A stretch of 11,408 bases of DNA from JBGUVL01 sp045134375 (GCA_045134375.1 JBGUVL010000060.1:1-11408), one strand, 5' to 3'; shown: positions 1 through 7,308, numbered from the stretch's first letter. The notes: generated by a model from the sequence alone, not told the origin. Numbers and translations are program-made.

Positions 1-30
1 GTCTTATCAAATTCAAAGATTTTTGGATTT

Positions 31-73
31 GTCCCCCAAACTGTCCCCTAAATTTCGGGCAGTGTCCCCCAAA
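31..73. repeat. Three tandem GTCCCC(C/T)AAA repeats, possible end of a mobile element
   Basis: Three copies of the 10-mer GTCCCC(C/T)AAA lie at 31-40, 43-52 and 64-73, in the same orientation and unevenly spaced. The last ends 8 bp before the stop codon of the carboxypeptidase gene. Short multiple direct repeats of this kind occur at the ends of some insertion sequences, notably the IS21 family, but no transposase is visible because the window begins here. The carboxypeptidase C-terminus looks complete, so any insertion did not break it. The assignment to a mobile element is an inference; the repeats themselves are plain in the sequence. Confidence 0.4.
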
Positions 74-81
74 TTATTTGG

Positions 82-1572
82 TTACCCATAAATTTTTGTA
101 TATTTATTGATCAAATAATCAATGTAATAATCAGGATTAAAAGATTCCTTTGTAGCAGAAATTAAAATTTCTTGTGCACTCTTGCTCGCTCCGTAATGAT
201 GAATATTTTCTTTTAACCATTCACGGATTTGTTGAAAATCATGAAGCAATGCTTCTTCCACATTGATCTGTTCTTCCATTGCGTGATAGAATTGCGCTGC
301 GAAAGCACTTCCTAACGCATAGGTAGGGAAGTAACCAAAGCTTGCTCCACCCCAATGAACATCTTGTAGTATTCCCTCTCTGTCGCTAGCAGGGCGAATC
401 CCTAAATATTCTTCGTATTTATCTGCCCAAATTTTTGGTAGTTCATCAAAATCGACACCTTCATGGAAAATCATTTTTTCAATTTCGTAGCGAATCAAAA
501 TGTGAAGTGGATAGGTCAATTCGTCGGCTTCGGTACGAATCAAAGATGGTTGTGCCACATGGATCATTTCCATAAAGGATTCATAGGATAAAGATGTTAG
601 CGAAGGAAATTGTTTCTGTAGTTCTGGATAATTGACTTTCCAAAACGCAGGGTGTCGGCCGATATGGTTTTCCATAAAGCGAGATTGTGATTCATGCATT
701 GCCATTCCAATACGATCTGCTAGCGTAGAACCTTCAAAAGATTCTTCGATTTGTAGACCAAAAAGAGCATGCCCATATTCATGAATAAATGAAAAAATGG
801 AAGATAGTAAATTGTTTTCATAGTAATGGGTAGTAATTCTTGCATCATGAGAAGAGAAGGACTCGGTAAATGGGTGTTCACTTTCACCAAGATAACATTC
901 TTTCAAATTTACTTGCATATATTTCTGCAACTCTTTTAAAAAGGCAGCTTGGTTTTCTTTTTTATAATGTTCGTTGAAAATAGAAGCATCGATTTTCTTC
1001 CCTTCTTGCGTAATTTTTTTGATAAAAGGAACTAATTTATCTTTGATTTTTTGGAAGAAAGCATCGTAGGTTTCTTCGTTCATTCCTTCTTCAAATCGAT
1101 CCAACAATAGGTTGTATGGCGTCATCGTTTTTCGTTTTGGGGAATATTCCAGCATTTGTTTCTGCATGGTGATAACCTTTTTCAGATGTGGTTTGAAGAT
1201 TTCATAATCATTTTTTTCTTTCGCTTCGTACCAGGCAGTTTCACTGTCACTAACGGCTTTATGATAGGCGATATAAAAATCTTTAGGTACTTCTTTTTCT
1301 TCGTTCAAATCATTTAATAGCAGGGTTAACTCGCGTTTTAATAAAGGATCTTTTGTCGTTTCGTATAAGTCATTTAGCTTTGCTAGATTTTGAGGATCGG
1401 TTGCATAGGAAAATCGCTCTCCAGAAAGAATCGACATTGCCTGATTTGCATAAGCTGCTCCATTTTTGGGAGCGATGGTAGCTTGGTCATAATACATCGT
1501 ATTTAATGCCAATTGATAAGCAGCAATACGTTGCTTATATTCTTCATAAAAGGTTTGTAATTCTTTTTCCAT
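82..1572 (-). CDS. Carboxypeptidase Taq-type metallocarboxypeptidase (peptidase family M32)
   Basis: This is a cytoplasmic zinc metallocarboxypeptidase that removes residues from the C-terminus of peptides. At 496 residues it matches the usual M32 length of about 500, and all the family signature motifs are present in order: HPF (233-235), DARIT (243-247), the zinc-binding HEYGH (264-268), HESQ (293-296, with Glu294 the expected third zinc ligand), IRTEAD (345-350) and GILQDVHW (400-407). There is no signal peptide. The ATG start follows a good RBS (AGAAGG in the minus sense, about 8 nt upstream). It is divergently transcribed from rpiA and appears monocistronic; no clear U-tract terminator is seen in the 81 bp left before the window edge. 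Role is probably recycling of intracellular peptides. The family call is near certain; the substrate is not predictable. Confidence 0.96.
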   Translation of the reverse strand: MEKELQTFYEEYKQRIAAYQLALNTMYYDQATIAPKNGAAYANQAMSILSGERFSYATDPQNLAKLNDLYETTKDPLLKRELTLLLNDLNEEKEVPKDFYIAYHKAVSDSETAWYEAKEKNDYEIFKPHLKKVITMQKQMLEYSPKRKTMTPYNLLLDRFEEGMNEETYDAFFQKIKDKLVPFIKKITQEGKKIDASIFNEHYKKENQAAFLKELQKYMQVNLKECYLGESEHPFTESFSSHDARITTHYYENNLLSSIFSFIHEYGHALFGLQIEESFEGSTLADRIGMAMHESQSRFMENHIGRHPAFWKVNYPELQKQFPSLTSLSYESFMEMIHVAQPSLIRTEADELTYPLHILIRYEIEKMIFHEGVDFDELPKIWADKYEEYLGIRPASDREGILQDVHWGGASFGYFPTYALGSAFAAQFYHAMEEQINVEEALLHDFQQIREWLKENIHHYGASKSAQEILISATKESFNPDYYIDYLINKYTKIYG

Positions 1573-1597
1573 AATATACCTTCTTTCTTTTTTATTT

Positions 1598-1626
1598 ATT
1601 ATATGTCATTTTACATACAGAAACAA
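1598..1626 (-). promoter_or_regulatory. Promoter of the M32 carboxypeptidase gene
   Basis: In the minus sense a TTGTTT -35 (1621-1626) is separated by 17 bp from a perfect TATAAT -10 (1598-1603), about 25 bp upstream of the start codon. Prediction from consensus only. Confidence 0.6.
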
Positions 1627-1633
1627 AGAGATA

Positions 1634-1642
1634 TGCTATAAT
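1634..1642 (+). promoter_or_regulatory. Extended -10 promoter of rpiA
   Basis: TGCTATAAT (1634-1642) is a perfect -10 box with a TGn extension. No good -35 is visible at 16-18 bp, which an extended -10 can compensate for. The RBS AAAGGAGA (1663-1670) follows, 8 nt before the ATG at 1679. An ATG five bases earlier, at 1674, stops after two codons and is not the start. Confidence 0.6.
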
Positions 1643-1678
1643 TGGAAATTAATGACATTATAAAAGGAGAATAATGAA

Positions 1679-2338
1679 ATGAAACGTAGATGTGCAGAAG
1701 AAGCGTTTAAGATGATTCCTCAACAAGGAGTGATTGGATTAGGAGGAGGAAGTACCATTGGTTTCCTTATTGATATTTTGGCAAAGTCCAATCATGATGT
1801 AAAAATTGTAACCCCTTCTTTTCAAAGTGAACAGCATTGTTTAAATAAAGGGCTTCAAGTGGTTCCTTTGCATAGTGTAGATCATGTGGATATCGCTTTT
1901 GATGGTTGTGATGAAGTGGATCGTCAATTACATGCTTTGAAAAGTGGTGGTGGAATTCATACGAAAGAGAAGATCATTGGTTCTATGGCAGATGACTATG
2001 TTTTGCTTGTAGATGAGAGTAAGGTATTTGATACTTTAGCATTTTCTCATCCGGTTGTTCTAGAAATCGTAAAAGAAAGCTATGCTTATGTTGTGAAGCA
2101 AGTGGATGCCTTAGGAGGGCAGTGTCATATTCGAAGTGCATCCAATAAAGATGGTGGCATTATCTCAGATCAGGGATTGCTGTTGCTTGATGTGACGTTT
2201 CAACAAGTCGATGATATCGAAATGCTTCATGATGCTTTGCGTCGCATTGTTGGGGTATTGGAGATTTCATTGTTTGTCAATGTAGCAACCAAAGCATTGA
2301 TTGTGAAGGAAAACGGATTTGAATGGATCGATAGATAA
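1679..2338 (+). CDS. rpiA: Ribose-5-phosphate isomerase A
   Basis: The enzyme interconverts ribose-5-phosphate and ribulose-5-phosphate in the non-oxidative pentose phosphate pathway. The 219 residues fit the RpiA family (about 220). Visible motifs are GLGGGST at 20-26 (phosphate-binding loop), FDGCDEVD at 74-81 (equivalent of the DGADE active-site motif, Asp75 and Asp78), LKSGGG at 87-92 (Lys88 matches the substrate-binding lysine) and TKEK at 95-98, with Glu97 as the expected catalytic base. The C-terminal GGIISDQGLLLLDV and VGVLEISLF segments match the family ending. Two loop glycines or threonines are replaced (GGGST for GTGST, KSGGG for KGGGG), so it is a divergent member, but all acid and base residues are kept. 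It is transcribed alone, with its own promoter and terminator. Confidence 0.93.
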   Translation: MKRRCAEEAFKMIPQQGVIGLGGGSTIGFLIDILAKSNHDVKIVTPSFQSEQHCLNKGLQVVPLHSVDHVDIAFDGCDEVDRQLHALKSGGGIHTKEKIIGSMADDYVLLVDESKVFDTLAFSHPVVLEIVKESYAYVVKQVDALGGQCHIRSASNKDGGIISDQGLLLLDVTFQQVDDIEMLHDALRRIVGVLEISLFVNVATKALIVKENGFEWIDR

Positions 2339-2366
2339 AAAATCAGAACGTTATGTTCTGATTTTT
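2338..2366. terminator. Bidirectional intrinsic terminator between rpiA and the DJ-1/PfpI gene
   Basis: A 12-bp stem (2338-2349 with 2355-2366) closes on a 5-nt loop. It has A-runs on one side and T-runs on the other, so it works in both directions. The stop codons of both convergent genes lie in the stem edges. Confidence 0.88.
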
Positions 2367-2898
2367 AATAATAGATTTGTTGTTTGATCTTGGCTTCTTG
2401 TGATTCCCCTTGTAGTTTTTTTATAATTGCGAAAGCAAAATCAATACTGGCAGCTGCACTTCTGGCAGTAATTAGATTACCATCCTCTACCACATATTGA
2501 TCGATATAGGTACCACCAAAATCTTCATTCATACTCGTAAAACAAGTATAGTTGCGTCCTTTTAAATAGCCCATTTTACCAAGAATGGTAGGTGCAGCAC
2601 AAATAGCAAAAATCGGGCGATTTTTTTCCATAAAGAAAGTGATGATTTCTTTTACCATAGGGTTGGTTTCCAGTTCAGCATAATGAGGTCCTCCTGGAAT
2701 GAATAATGCATCGTATTCTTTTTTGTCAATGTTGCTTAACGGCGTTAATTCAGATATGGTAATATCGTGTTTTCCACTAGCCGTTGTTCCATGGAGTCCT
2801 GCCATTGTGACATTTAATCCACTCCGTTTTAATAATGCGATGGTTCCTAATGCTTCGATTTCTTCATAGCCATTGCTGAAGATTGCTAGTATTTTCAT
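2365..2898 (-). CDS. DJ-1/PfpI family protein
   Basis: A 177-residue protein of the DJ-1/PfpI (class I glutamine amidotransferase-like) superfamily. From the N-terminus it shows the MKILAIFSNGYEEIEAL opening with Glu15 in the place of the DJ-1 active-site acid, IPGG at 67-70, the nucleophile elbow AICAAPTILG with Cys100, and DGNLITARSAAASIDFAFAII (139-159), typical of the DJ-1 subgroup. Members act as glyoxalases, deglycase-like enzymes, chaperones or proteases; which applies here cannot be told. An upstream in-frame ATG at 2911-2913 would add five residues, but its first codons (ATGGAGGGATG) form the ribosome binding site for the ATG at 2896-2898, which is therefore the likelier start. Monocistronic, divergent from the SulP gene. 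Confidence 0.92.
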   Translation of the reverse strand: MKILAIFSNGYEEIEALGTIALLKRSGLNVTMAGLHGTTASGKHDITISELTPLSNIDKKEYDALFIPGGPHYAELETNPMVKEIITFFMEKNRPIFAICAAPTILGKMGYLKGRNYTCFTSMNEDFGGTYIDQYVVEDGNLITARSAAASIDFAFAIIKKLQGESQEAKIKQQIYY

Positions 2899-2920
2899 TT
2901 TACATCCCTCCATTTTTTAT

Positions 2921-2926
2921 ATTATA
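2921..2926 (-). promoter_or_regulatory. -10 box for the DJ-1/PfpI gene
   Basis: A perfect TATAAT in the minus sense lies about 23 bp upstream of the start. The -35 region at 17 bp (CAATGA) is weak. Consensus prediction only. Confidence 0.45.
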
Positions 2927-2959
2927 TCATTTTTTGTTTCCAATCATTGGAAAAATAAG

Positions 2960-2965
2960 TATAAT
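2960..2965 (+). promoter_or_regulatory. -10 box for the SulP gene
   Basis: TATAAT sits 28 bp before the ATG at 2993; the -35 region (TTTCCA, 2937-2942) is poor. The RBS AGGGGGA (2983-2989) is unusually G-rich and close to the start codon. This promoter and the one for the DJ-1/PfpI gene are packed into the same 94-bp divergent region. Confidence 0.45.
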
Positions 2966-2992
2966 GATTACAAACTATAAATAGGGGGATTT

Positions 2993-4624
2993 ATGATAAA
3001 GAAATATGTTTATGATTTGCGTCAAGAGTTTCAAGGATATAGTGCGCAGAAATTAGTTAAAGATTTGTTAGCGGGGCTTACGGTTGCCGCTGTTGCTCTT
3101 CCACTAGCGTTGGCTTTTGGTGTTAGTAGTGGTGCGGATGCCGCAGCAGGATTGATTACTGCAATTATTGCAGGATTGGTGATTGGAACCCTTTCGGGTG
3201 CTTCCTATCAGATTTCTGGACCAACCGGGGCGATGAGCGCGATTTTGATTTCTCTTTCTGCATCCTATGGATTGCAAGGAGTTTTTATTGCTTCTTTTCT
3301 TTCTGGTGTCATGTTAGTCATCGCATCTCTATTTAAATTTGGAAAAATTGTTTCTTTTATTCCATCTAGTGTTATTACAGGATTTACTAGTGGGATTGCG
3401 ATTATCATTGCGACAGGTCAGATTGATAACTTTTTTGGAACCATTTCCATAGGAAGTTCAACCATTGAAAAATTAATGTCTTATTTTACGCTTGGTTTTC
3501 CAATTCAATGGTTCAGTGTATTCTTTGGTGCCCTTGTCATGTTGATCATGATTTTATGGCCAAAGAAGTGGGGGAATGTGTTTCCTTCTTCCTTAGCAGG
3601 AATCATTGTCGCATTAATCGTAAATTTGATATTACCTTTTGAAGTAAAAGAAGTAGGAGCAATTCCTTCTACTTTATTTCCTGAAGTACGATTAAATTTG
3701 GGTGAAATTAATTTAGAATCGCTTCGTTCTTTGATGTTTCCCGCGCTTTCAATCGCTGCTTTAGGAATGATTGAATCTTTACTTTGTGGAGCGAGCGCAT
3801 CGAAAATGAAAAATGAGAAGCTGGATGCGGATCGTGAATTAATGGCACAAGGTATTGGAAATATGATGATTCCTTTCTTTGGTGGTGTTCCAGCAACAGC
3901 AGCTATCGCAAGAACCAGTGTTGCGATCAAAGCCGGGGGACAGACGCGTTTGGTTAGTGTTTTCCATTCTTTGGTATTATTAGTGACGATGTTTCTATTA
4001 GGTCCATTGATGTCAAGAATTCCTATGGCGGCATTGGCTGGGGTTTTGATCATGACGGCGTGGCGTATGAATGAATGGAAAGAAATCAAAAATATATTCA
4101 AACATCGAATTAAAAGCAGTATTGCGCAATTTACGATTACGATGGTTGCAACGGTTGTCTTTGACTTAACCATTGCTATTGTCATAGGTATCTTTGTTTC
4201 TATGATTTTATTTGTATTAAACAATGCGGATCTTAGTATTGAATCAAGTGGTGTCGAATTTGATCGAATCGATGAGCAATTAGTACACCATCATGAAGAT
4301 ACAAGAATCATCTATCTTAGTGGTCCTATTTTCTTTGGAACGCAGGAACAAATTACCAATGAAGTACAATCGTATTTGAAAGATTATAAAGCAATTGTCT
4401 TTTCTATGCGTGGGGTTCCTTCCATTGATGATTCTGGAGTACACGAATTAATGGATATGATTGTATTGTGTCGCAGCAATGGCGTTCGCGTTATTTTCTG
4501 TGGAATGCAAAAACATGTCATTGAAGCGTTGTATCGTCATGAATTTTTAGAAGTTTTAGGGGAAGAAAATATGTGTTGGGATGTTGTTCAAGCACTTCGT
4601 ATTTTGGATGAGCAATATCGTTAA
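2993..4624 (+). CDS. SulP (SLC26) family anion transporter with C-terminal STAS domain
   Basis: A 543-residue membrane transporter of the SulP/SLC26 family, which carries sulfate, bicarbonate or other anions. The N-terminal segment (residues 22-83) is classic: DLLAGLTVAAVALPLALAF, then a hydrophobic helix and SGPTGAMSA at 75-83 at the anion site. Many hydrophobic helices follow to about residue 410, including ALGMIESLLCGASAS (256-270) and GGVPATAAIARTSV (297-310). A cytoplasmic STAS domain covers about 437-540, with the conserved loop IDDSGVHELM near 478-487. The substrate cannot be read from the sequence; no sulfate-assimilation or carbonic anhydrase gene is adjacent. Long antisense open frames inside this gene are shadows. 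It converges on the GNAT gene. Confidence 0.95.
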   Translation: MIKKYVYDLRQEFQGYSAQKLVKDLLAGLTVAAVALPLALAFGVSSGADAAAGLITAIIAGLVIGTLSGASYQISGPTGAMSAILISLSASYGLQGVFIASFLSGVMLVIASLFKFGKIVSFIPSSVITGFTSGIAIIIATGQIDNFFGTISIGSSTIEKLMSYFTLGFPIQWFSVFFGALVMLIMILWPKKWGNVFPSSLAGIIVALIVNLILPFEVKEVGAIPSTLFPEVRLNLGEINLESLRSLMFPALSIAALGMIESLLCGASASKMKNEKLDADRELMAQGIGNMMIPFFGGVPATAAIARTSVAIKAGGQTRLVSVFHSLVLLVTMFLLGPLMSRIPMAALAGVLIMTAWRMNEWKEIKNIFKHRIKSSIAQFTITMVATVVFDLTIAIVIGIFVSMILFVLNNADLSIESSGVEFDRIDEQLVHHHEDTRIIYLSGPIFFGTQEQITNEVQSYLKDYKAIVFSMRGVPSIDDSGVHELMDMIVLCRSNGVRVIFCGMQKHVIEALYRHEFLEVLGEENMCWDVVQALRILDEQYR

Positions 4625-4625
4625 T

Positions 4626-4665
4626 AAAAAATGCTTTGGTCAGTTATTGACACAAAGCATTTTTT
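4626..4665. terminator. Bidirectional intrinsic terminator between SulP and GNAT genes
   Basis: A 13-bp stem (4626-4638 with 4653-4665), with A and T tracts on its outer flanks. The 14-nt loop can itself extend the hairpin by four pairs (4639-4642 with 4648-4651) past a single bulged A. The stop codon of the GNAT gene (4644-4646) lies inside the loop. Confidence 0.87.
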
Positions 4666-5066
4666 TCATATCGCATTTGGTATTGTAACTCCTGATTTGT
4701 ACTATCTTGTTGTTTCTTAATTACCATAAAGCCATTTTTCTCTAACAGTGTTCTAACTTTGTTGTTTTTTGCATAAATCGTTATTTCTAAATAGGAATAA
4801 CGATTTTTTACATAGTGAAGCAAGGCTTTTCCGATTCCTTCATTTTGGGAATAATAGCTTACCGCAAACGCAATAATAGATGCATTTTTTATAGCGATAA
4901 AACCGAGGATTTGATCTTCTTCATAAAGGTAGATTTCACTATTAAAAAACGATGATTTCATTGGGGTAAGGATAGAAGCATCAAGAAAGAAATGGGAAGA
5001 TGTAAATTCATTTTCCCATAACTTCCATAGTATTTCAAGATCCTTTTCCTTCTTCTTTCTTATCAT
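4644..5066 (-). CDS. GNAT family N-acetyltransferase
   Basis: A 140-residue GCN5-related N-acetyltransferase, transferring an acetyl group from acetyl-CoA to an unknown amine. The acetyl-CoA pyrophosphate-binding motif A is QNEGIGKALL (74-83, Q-x-x-G-x-G/A), preceded by the ILGFIAI strand (53-59) and followed by motif B NNKVRTLLEKNGF (101-113). The N-terminal SHFFLDASIL segment recalls the YjaB/YiaC type of small protein acetyltransferase, but this is only a resemblance. Its ATG overlaps the stop codon of the upstream gene by 4 bp (ATGA), so the two are probably translationally coupled in one operon. Confidence 0.88.
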   Translation of the reverse strand: MIRKKKEKDLEILWKLWENEFTSSHFFLDASILTPMKSSFFNSEIYLYEEDQILGFIAIKNASIIAFAVSYYSQNEGIGKALLHYVKNRYSYLEITIYAKNNKVRTLLEKNGFMVIKKQQDSTNQELQYQMRYEKNALCQ

Positions 5067-6694
5067 TCTTTTAATTTGTTAACACTCATAATTCCTTCGC
5101 TTTCTACATATTGTATAGTGAGCGTATCTCCATTTTTTAAGAAAGCAAGGGTATCTTCATATTTTGTAGAGAAATCCATTTTATATCGGTTCCCTTTTTC
5201 ATCCGTGAAATAGTAACGGGTATTACCATCAATGTAGATTTTCTCTAAATTGCTTACCGTAATCGTGGCAGTTGTTAAATCCTCTTTATCAACTTTTCCG
5301 CCACCTTGTAGTTCTAACATTTTCTTCTTCAATGTTGTTAATCCTTCATCCACGGTTACGGTAGCTACTTTTTGATAGTCGGTAGCATCTACCATGGCAT
5401 ACATCTTGATAACACTTTTTGAAGAACTAGAGGATGGTGCTCTTAAACTCATTAAATAAGTTGGTTGATTATTGACATTGACAAGTACAGGGAAGGTCGA
5501 TTCATAACCATAGTTTTTTACTTCGTCTTGCGCTGATTTCATCGCACTAGTTTCATCGGCTCCAGGAGAATTGATGCGTTTCGCTTCGTGAGTTCTCATG
5601 TTAACTAAAATAAATCCTAGATTACTAGAATCTTTATTTACGCTGGTAATTCCTGTATACAACCAAATATCGCCGTCTTTTTCAATATAGTTATAGCCAT
5701 TACTTGGTGCAATTACTCCTTTTTGACCAATGATGGAATTAATGAATCCACTTTGTAAAGCACCATAGTTTTCAATTTCTTCGCTAATCAATGTTTCTGG
5801 ATAAATGCGATCTGCCCATTTTGGGATGTCTTTTACGTTATATTTGGTACTTTCTCCTGTGATAGGATCAACAAAAATAGCACCAGTGACAGAACGTTTT
5901 GCTCCAACCCCTTTGTAGGTATAGGTAGTACAAACATACCATGGATGCCCTTCTTCATCTAATTCAAACGAAGGTGATCCAAAAATTTCGGTCGGATAAT
6001 GGAAACGTAAATGACGATCCAATCGTTTATTAAAATAGGCAGAAGGGACATAATGCAAATTGTCTAAACCAATGTCACTTAAACGGACTAGAGAAGCTTT
6101 TCCGTTAGTAGAATCTACGGTAATATAAGCTGGGATTCCATCTTCTCGATTGGCCCACCATTTAATAAATCCTGCATATTCCAAAGGAGTAACACGATAA
6201 ACACTGTTCTTGTAGGATATTTGAGTATATTCATCTGAGACATTAAACTGGCTTACTAAGTCACTCATTTGTCCCATGACACGATCTCCTAACGCTTCGG
6301 TCGTATCACGATCAACGATTGGTGTTTTGGTAAAATCAACTTCTTTGATCGTTGTAAACTCACTGTTTTCAACATTGATTCGTGACGCATATTCCTTAGC
6401 GTGCAGAAGTTCTGAATTAATGATTCCCATAAAGATAGGGAATACGATACAGAAGGTAACAGCGATGATAGCGTACTTACGAATTGGTTTTAACTGAGGT
6501 TGATAGTAACTCTTGGTTGGAATGGATGTATAAATAATAATTGGAACAGCAGCAAGAATGACCATTAGAGTAAAAAAGGTCCAAAATTGTGGCGCATGCC
6601 AATTCAGTGGAGGGAGTGCGATATAGTAAAAAACGGCTGCAAAGGTAAGATAAGCAATTAAGAATGCGATTCCTATTTTTTGTTTTAATTTCAT
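5063..6694 (-). CDS. Membrane-anchored protein of unknown function with repeated beta-rich extracellular modules
   Basis: I do not recognise this 543-residue protein as a named family. Three hydrophobic helices lie at about 7-26, 38-56 and 74-93. The basic N-terminus and the basic loop after helix 2 (near 61-73) place residues from about 95 onward outside the cell. The outer part contains recurring units of the form [PW]-[YW]-[VL] strand, turn, then a second strand ending in a D-x-x-x-G-E-like turn: near 188-205, 250-282 (HPWYVCTTY ... FVDPITGES), 341-373 and 411-445. They look like PepSY-type beta repeats. The last 70 residues (about 472-541), with DGNTRYYFTD and NGDTLTIQYV, look like a small OB-like barrel. 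RBS GAGGAAAA precedes the ATG. First gene of an operon with the GNAT gene; the domain readings are inference. Confidence 0.8.
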   Translation of the reverse strand: MKLKQKIGIAFLIAYLTFAAVFYYIALPPLNWHAPQFWTFFTLMVILAAVPIIIYTSIPTKSYYQPQLKPIRKYAIIAVTFCIVFPIFMGIINSELLHAKEYASRINVENSEFTTIKEVDFTKTPIVDRDTTEALGDRVMGQMSDLVSQFNVSDEYTQISYKNSVYRVTPLEYAGFIKWWANREDGIPAYITVDSTNGKASLVRLSDIGLDNLHYVPSAYFNKRLDRHLRFHYPTEIFGSPSFELDEEGHPWYVCTTYTYKGVGAKRSVTGAIFVDPITGESTKYNVKDIPKWADRIYPETLISEEIENYGALQSGFINSIIGQKGVIAPSNGYNYIEKDGDIWLYTGITSVNKDSSNLGFILVNMRTHEAKRINSPGADETSAMKSAQDEVKNYGYESTFPVLVNVNNQPTYLMSLRAPSSSSSKSVIKMYAMVDATDYQKVATVTVDEGLTTLKKKMLELQGGGKVDKEDLTTATITVSNLEKIYIDGNTRYYFTDEKGNRYKMDFSTKYEDTLAFLKNGDTLTIQYVESEGIMSVNKLKE

Positions 6695-6716
6695 AACTTT
6701 TTCCTCACTTTTGACT

Positions 6717-6722
6717 ATTATA
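6717..6722 (-). promoter_or_regulatory. -10 box for the 543-residue membrane protein operon
   Basis: A perfect TATAAT in the minus sense, 22 bp upstream of the start codon; no convincing -35 at standard spacing. It is back to back with the tRNA promoter. Confidence 0.45.
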
Positions 6723-6755
6723 TCAAATTACCTACTGTTTGTCTTTGCAAAAACA

Positions 6756-6764
6756 TGTTATAAT
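6756..6764 (+). promoter_or_regulatory. Extended -10 promoter of the tRNA-Arg gene
   Basis: TGTTATAAT combines a perfect -10 with a TGn extension, 17 bp before the mature tRNA 5' end. The -35 region is weak. Confidence 0.6.
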
Positions 6765-6781
6765 GGGAACACGCATATCAT

Positions 6782-6858
6782 GTGTCCATGGCGCAACTGG
6801 ATAGCGCATTCGACTCCGACTCGAAAGGTTGCAGGTTCAAGTCCTGTTGGGCGCACCA
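6782..6858 (+). tRNA. tRNA-Arg (anticodon CCG)
   Basis: The sequence folds into a complete cloverleaf. The acceptor stem is 6782-6788 with 6848-6854 (two G-U pairs), the D stem GCGC/GCGC, the anticodon stem TTCGA/TCGAA (6809-6813 with 6821-6825) with loop CTCCGAC, and the T stem GCAGG/CCTGT (6831-6835 with 6843-6847) with loop TTCAAGT. The anticodon at 6816-6818 is CCG, reading the arginine codon CGG. The discriminator is A6855 and the CCA end is encoded at 6856-6858. It has its own promoter and terminator. Confidence 0.95.
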
Positions 6859-6863
6859 TAAGT

Positions 6864-6892
6864 AAAAAAGCCTTATTTTAAAGGCTTTTTTT
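6864..6892 (+). terminator. Intrinsic terminator of tRNA-Arg
   Basis: An 11-bp stem (6864-6874 with 6881-6891) built around AAGCC/GGCTT is followed by a T-run, directly after the tRNA. Confidence 0.85.
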
Positions 6893-6945
6893 GTTATTTG
6901 TGAGATACGGTTTTTGATTTTTTAAATGCGGGGTAAATCCAATGA

Positions 6946-7308
6946 AAAAAAAGCGAATCTAATATCGTTACAAATGCGCAACCGGTAGGATCGAGTAAAG
7001 GTATTATAATGGATGCGTTAGCGTATTCTATCCGAAATGATGACACTAAAAAAGGGAATGCCTTAAAAAATCTTGCAAACGAAGGAGATTACGATAATAA
7101 AATAAGACGTATCATAATCCATCCTAACAGTAATCATTATGCTATGTCGACGTTTGCTCATAAACTTATCCATGATATTGAACGATCAAAGGGGTCTTTC
7201 AAGATGATGTGACAATCTATCTGCAGGAGAAGTAAGGAAACGAAGATTTTGTAAAAAGATTACTAAAATAGGATGCTTCTTTCGCGAGCAGAAGTGATGA
7301 AGGAGTAA
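6946..7308 (+). pseudogene. Decayed gene, possibly a zincin-like metallopeptidase domain
   Basis: No intact gene is present, but coding-like sequence runs through several frames. One frame is open from 6946 (just after a TGA) through an ATG at 7009 to a stop at 7210-7212, encoding a segment that ends STFAHKLIHDIERSKG. The sense then seems to move to a second frame (VFQDDVTIYL, from 7194) and a third (NLSAGEVRKRRFCKKITK, from 7214), and back to the first (MLLSRAEVMKE, 7273-7308, then TAA). HKLIH resembles a zincin HExxH helix with Glu replaced by Lys, and the downstream GEV could hold the third ligand. An ATG at 6942 followed by eight A residues would join the frame if one A were lost. Family identity is uncertain; the frame-hopping suggests decay. 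Confidence 0.45.

Noticed and set aside
31..73. CRISPR-like array at the left edge
   Set aside because: The three 10-bp repeats are too short, and the 2-bp and 11-bp gaps cannot be spacers.
3505..4224. 239-codon minus-strand open frame
   Set aside because: Entirely antisense to the SulP gene, whose protein has clear family motifs; no RBS and no recognisable protein.
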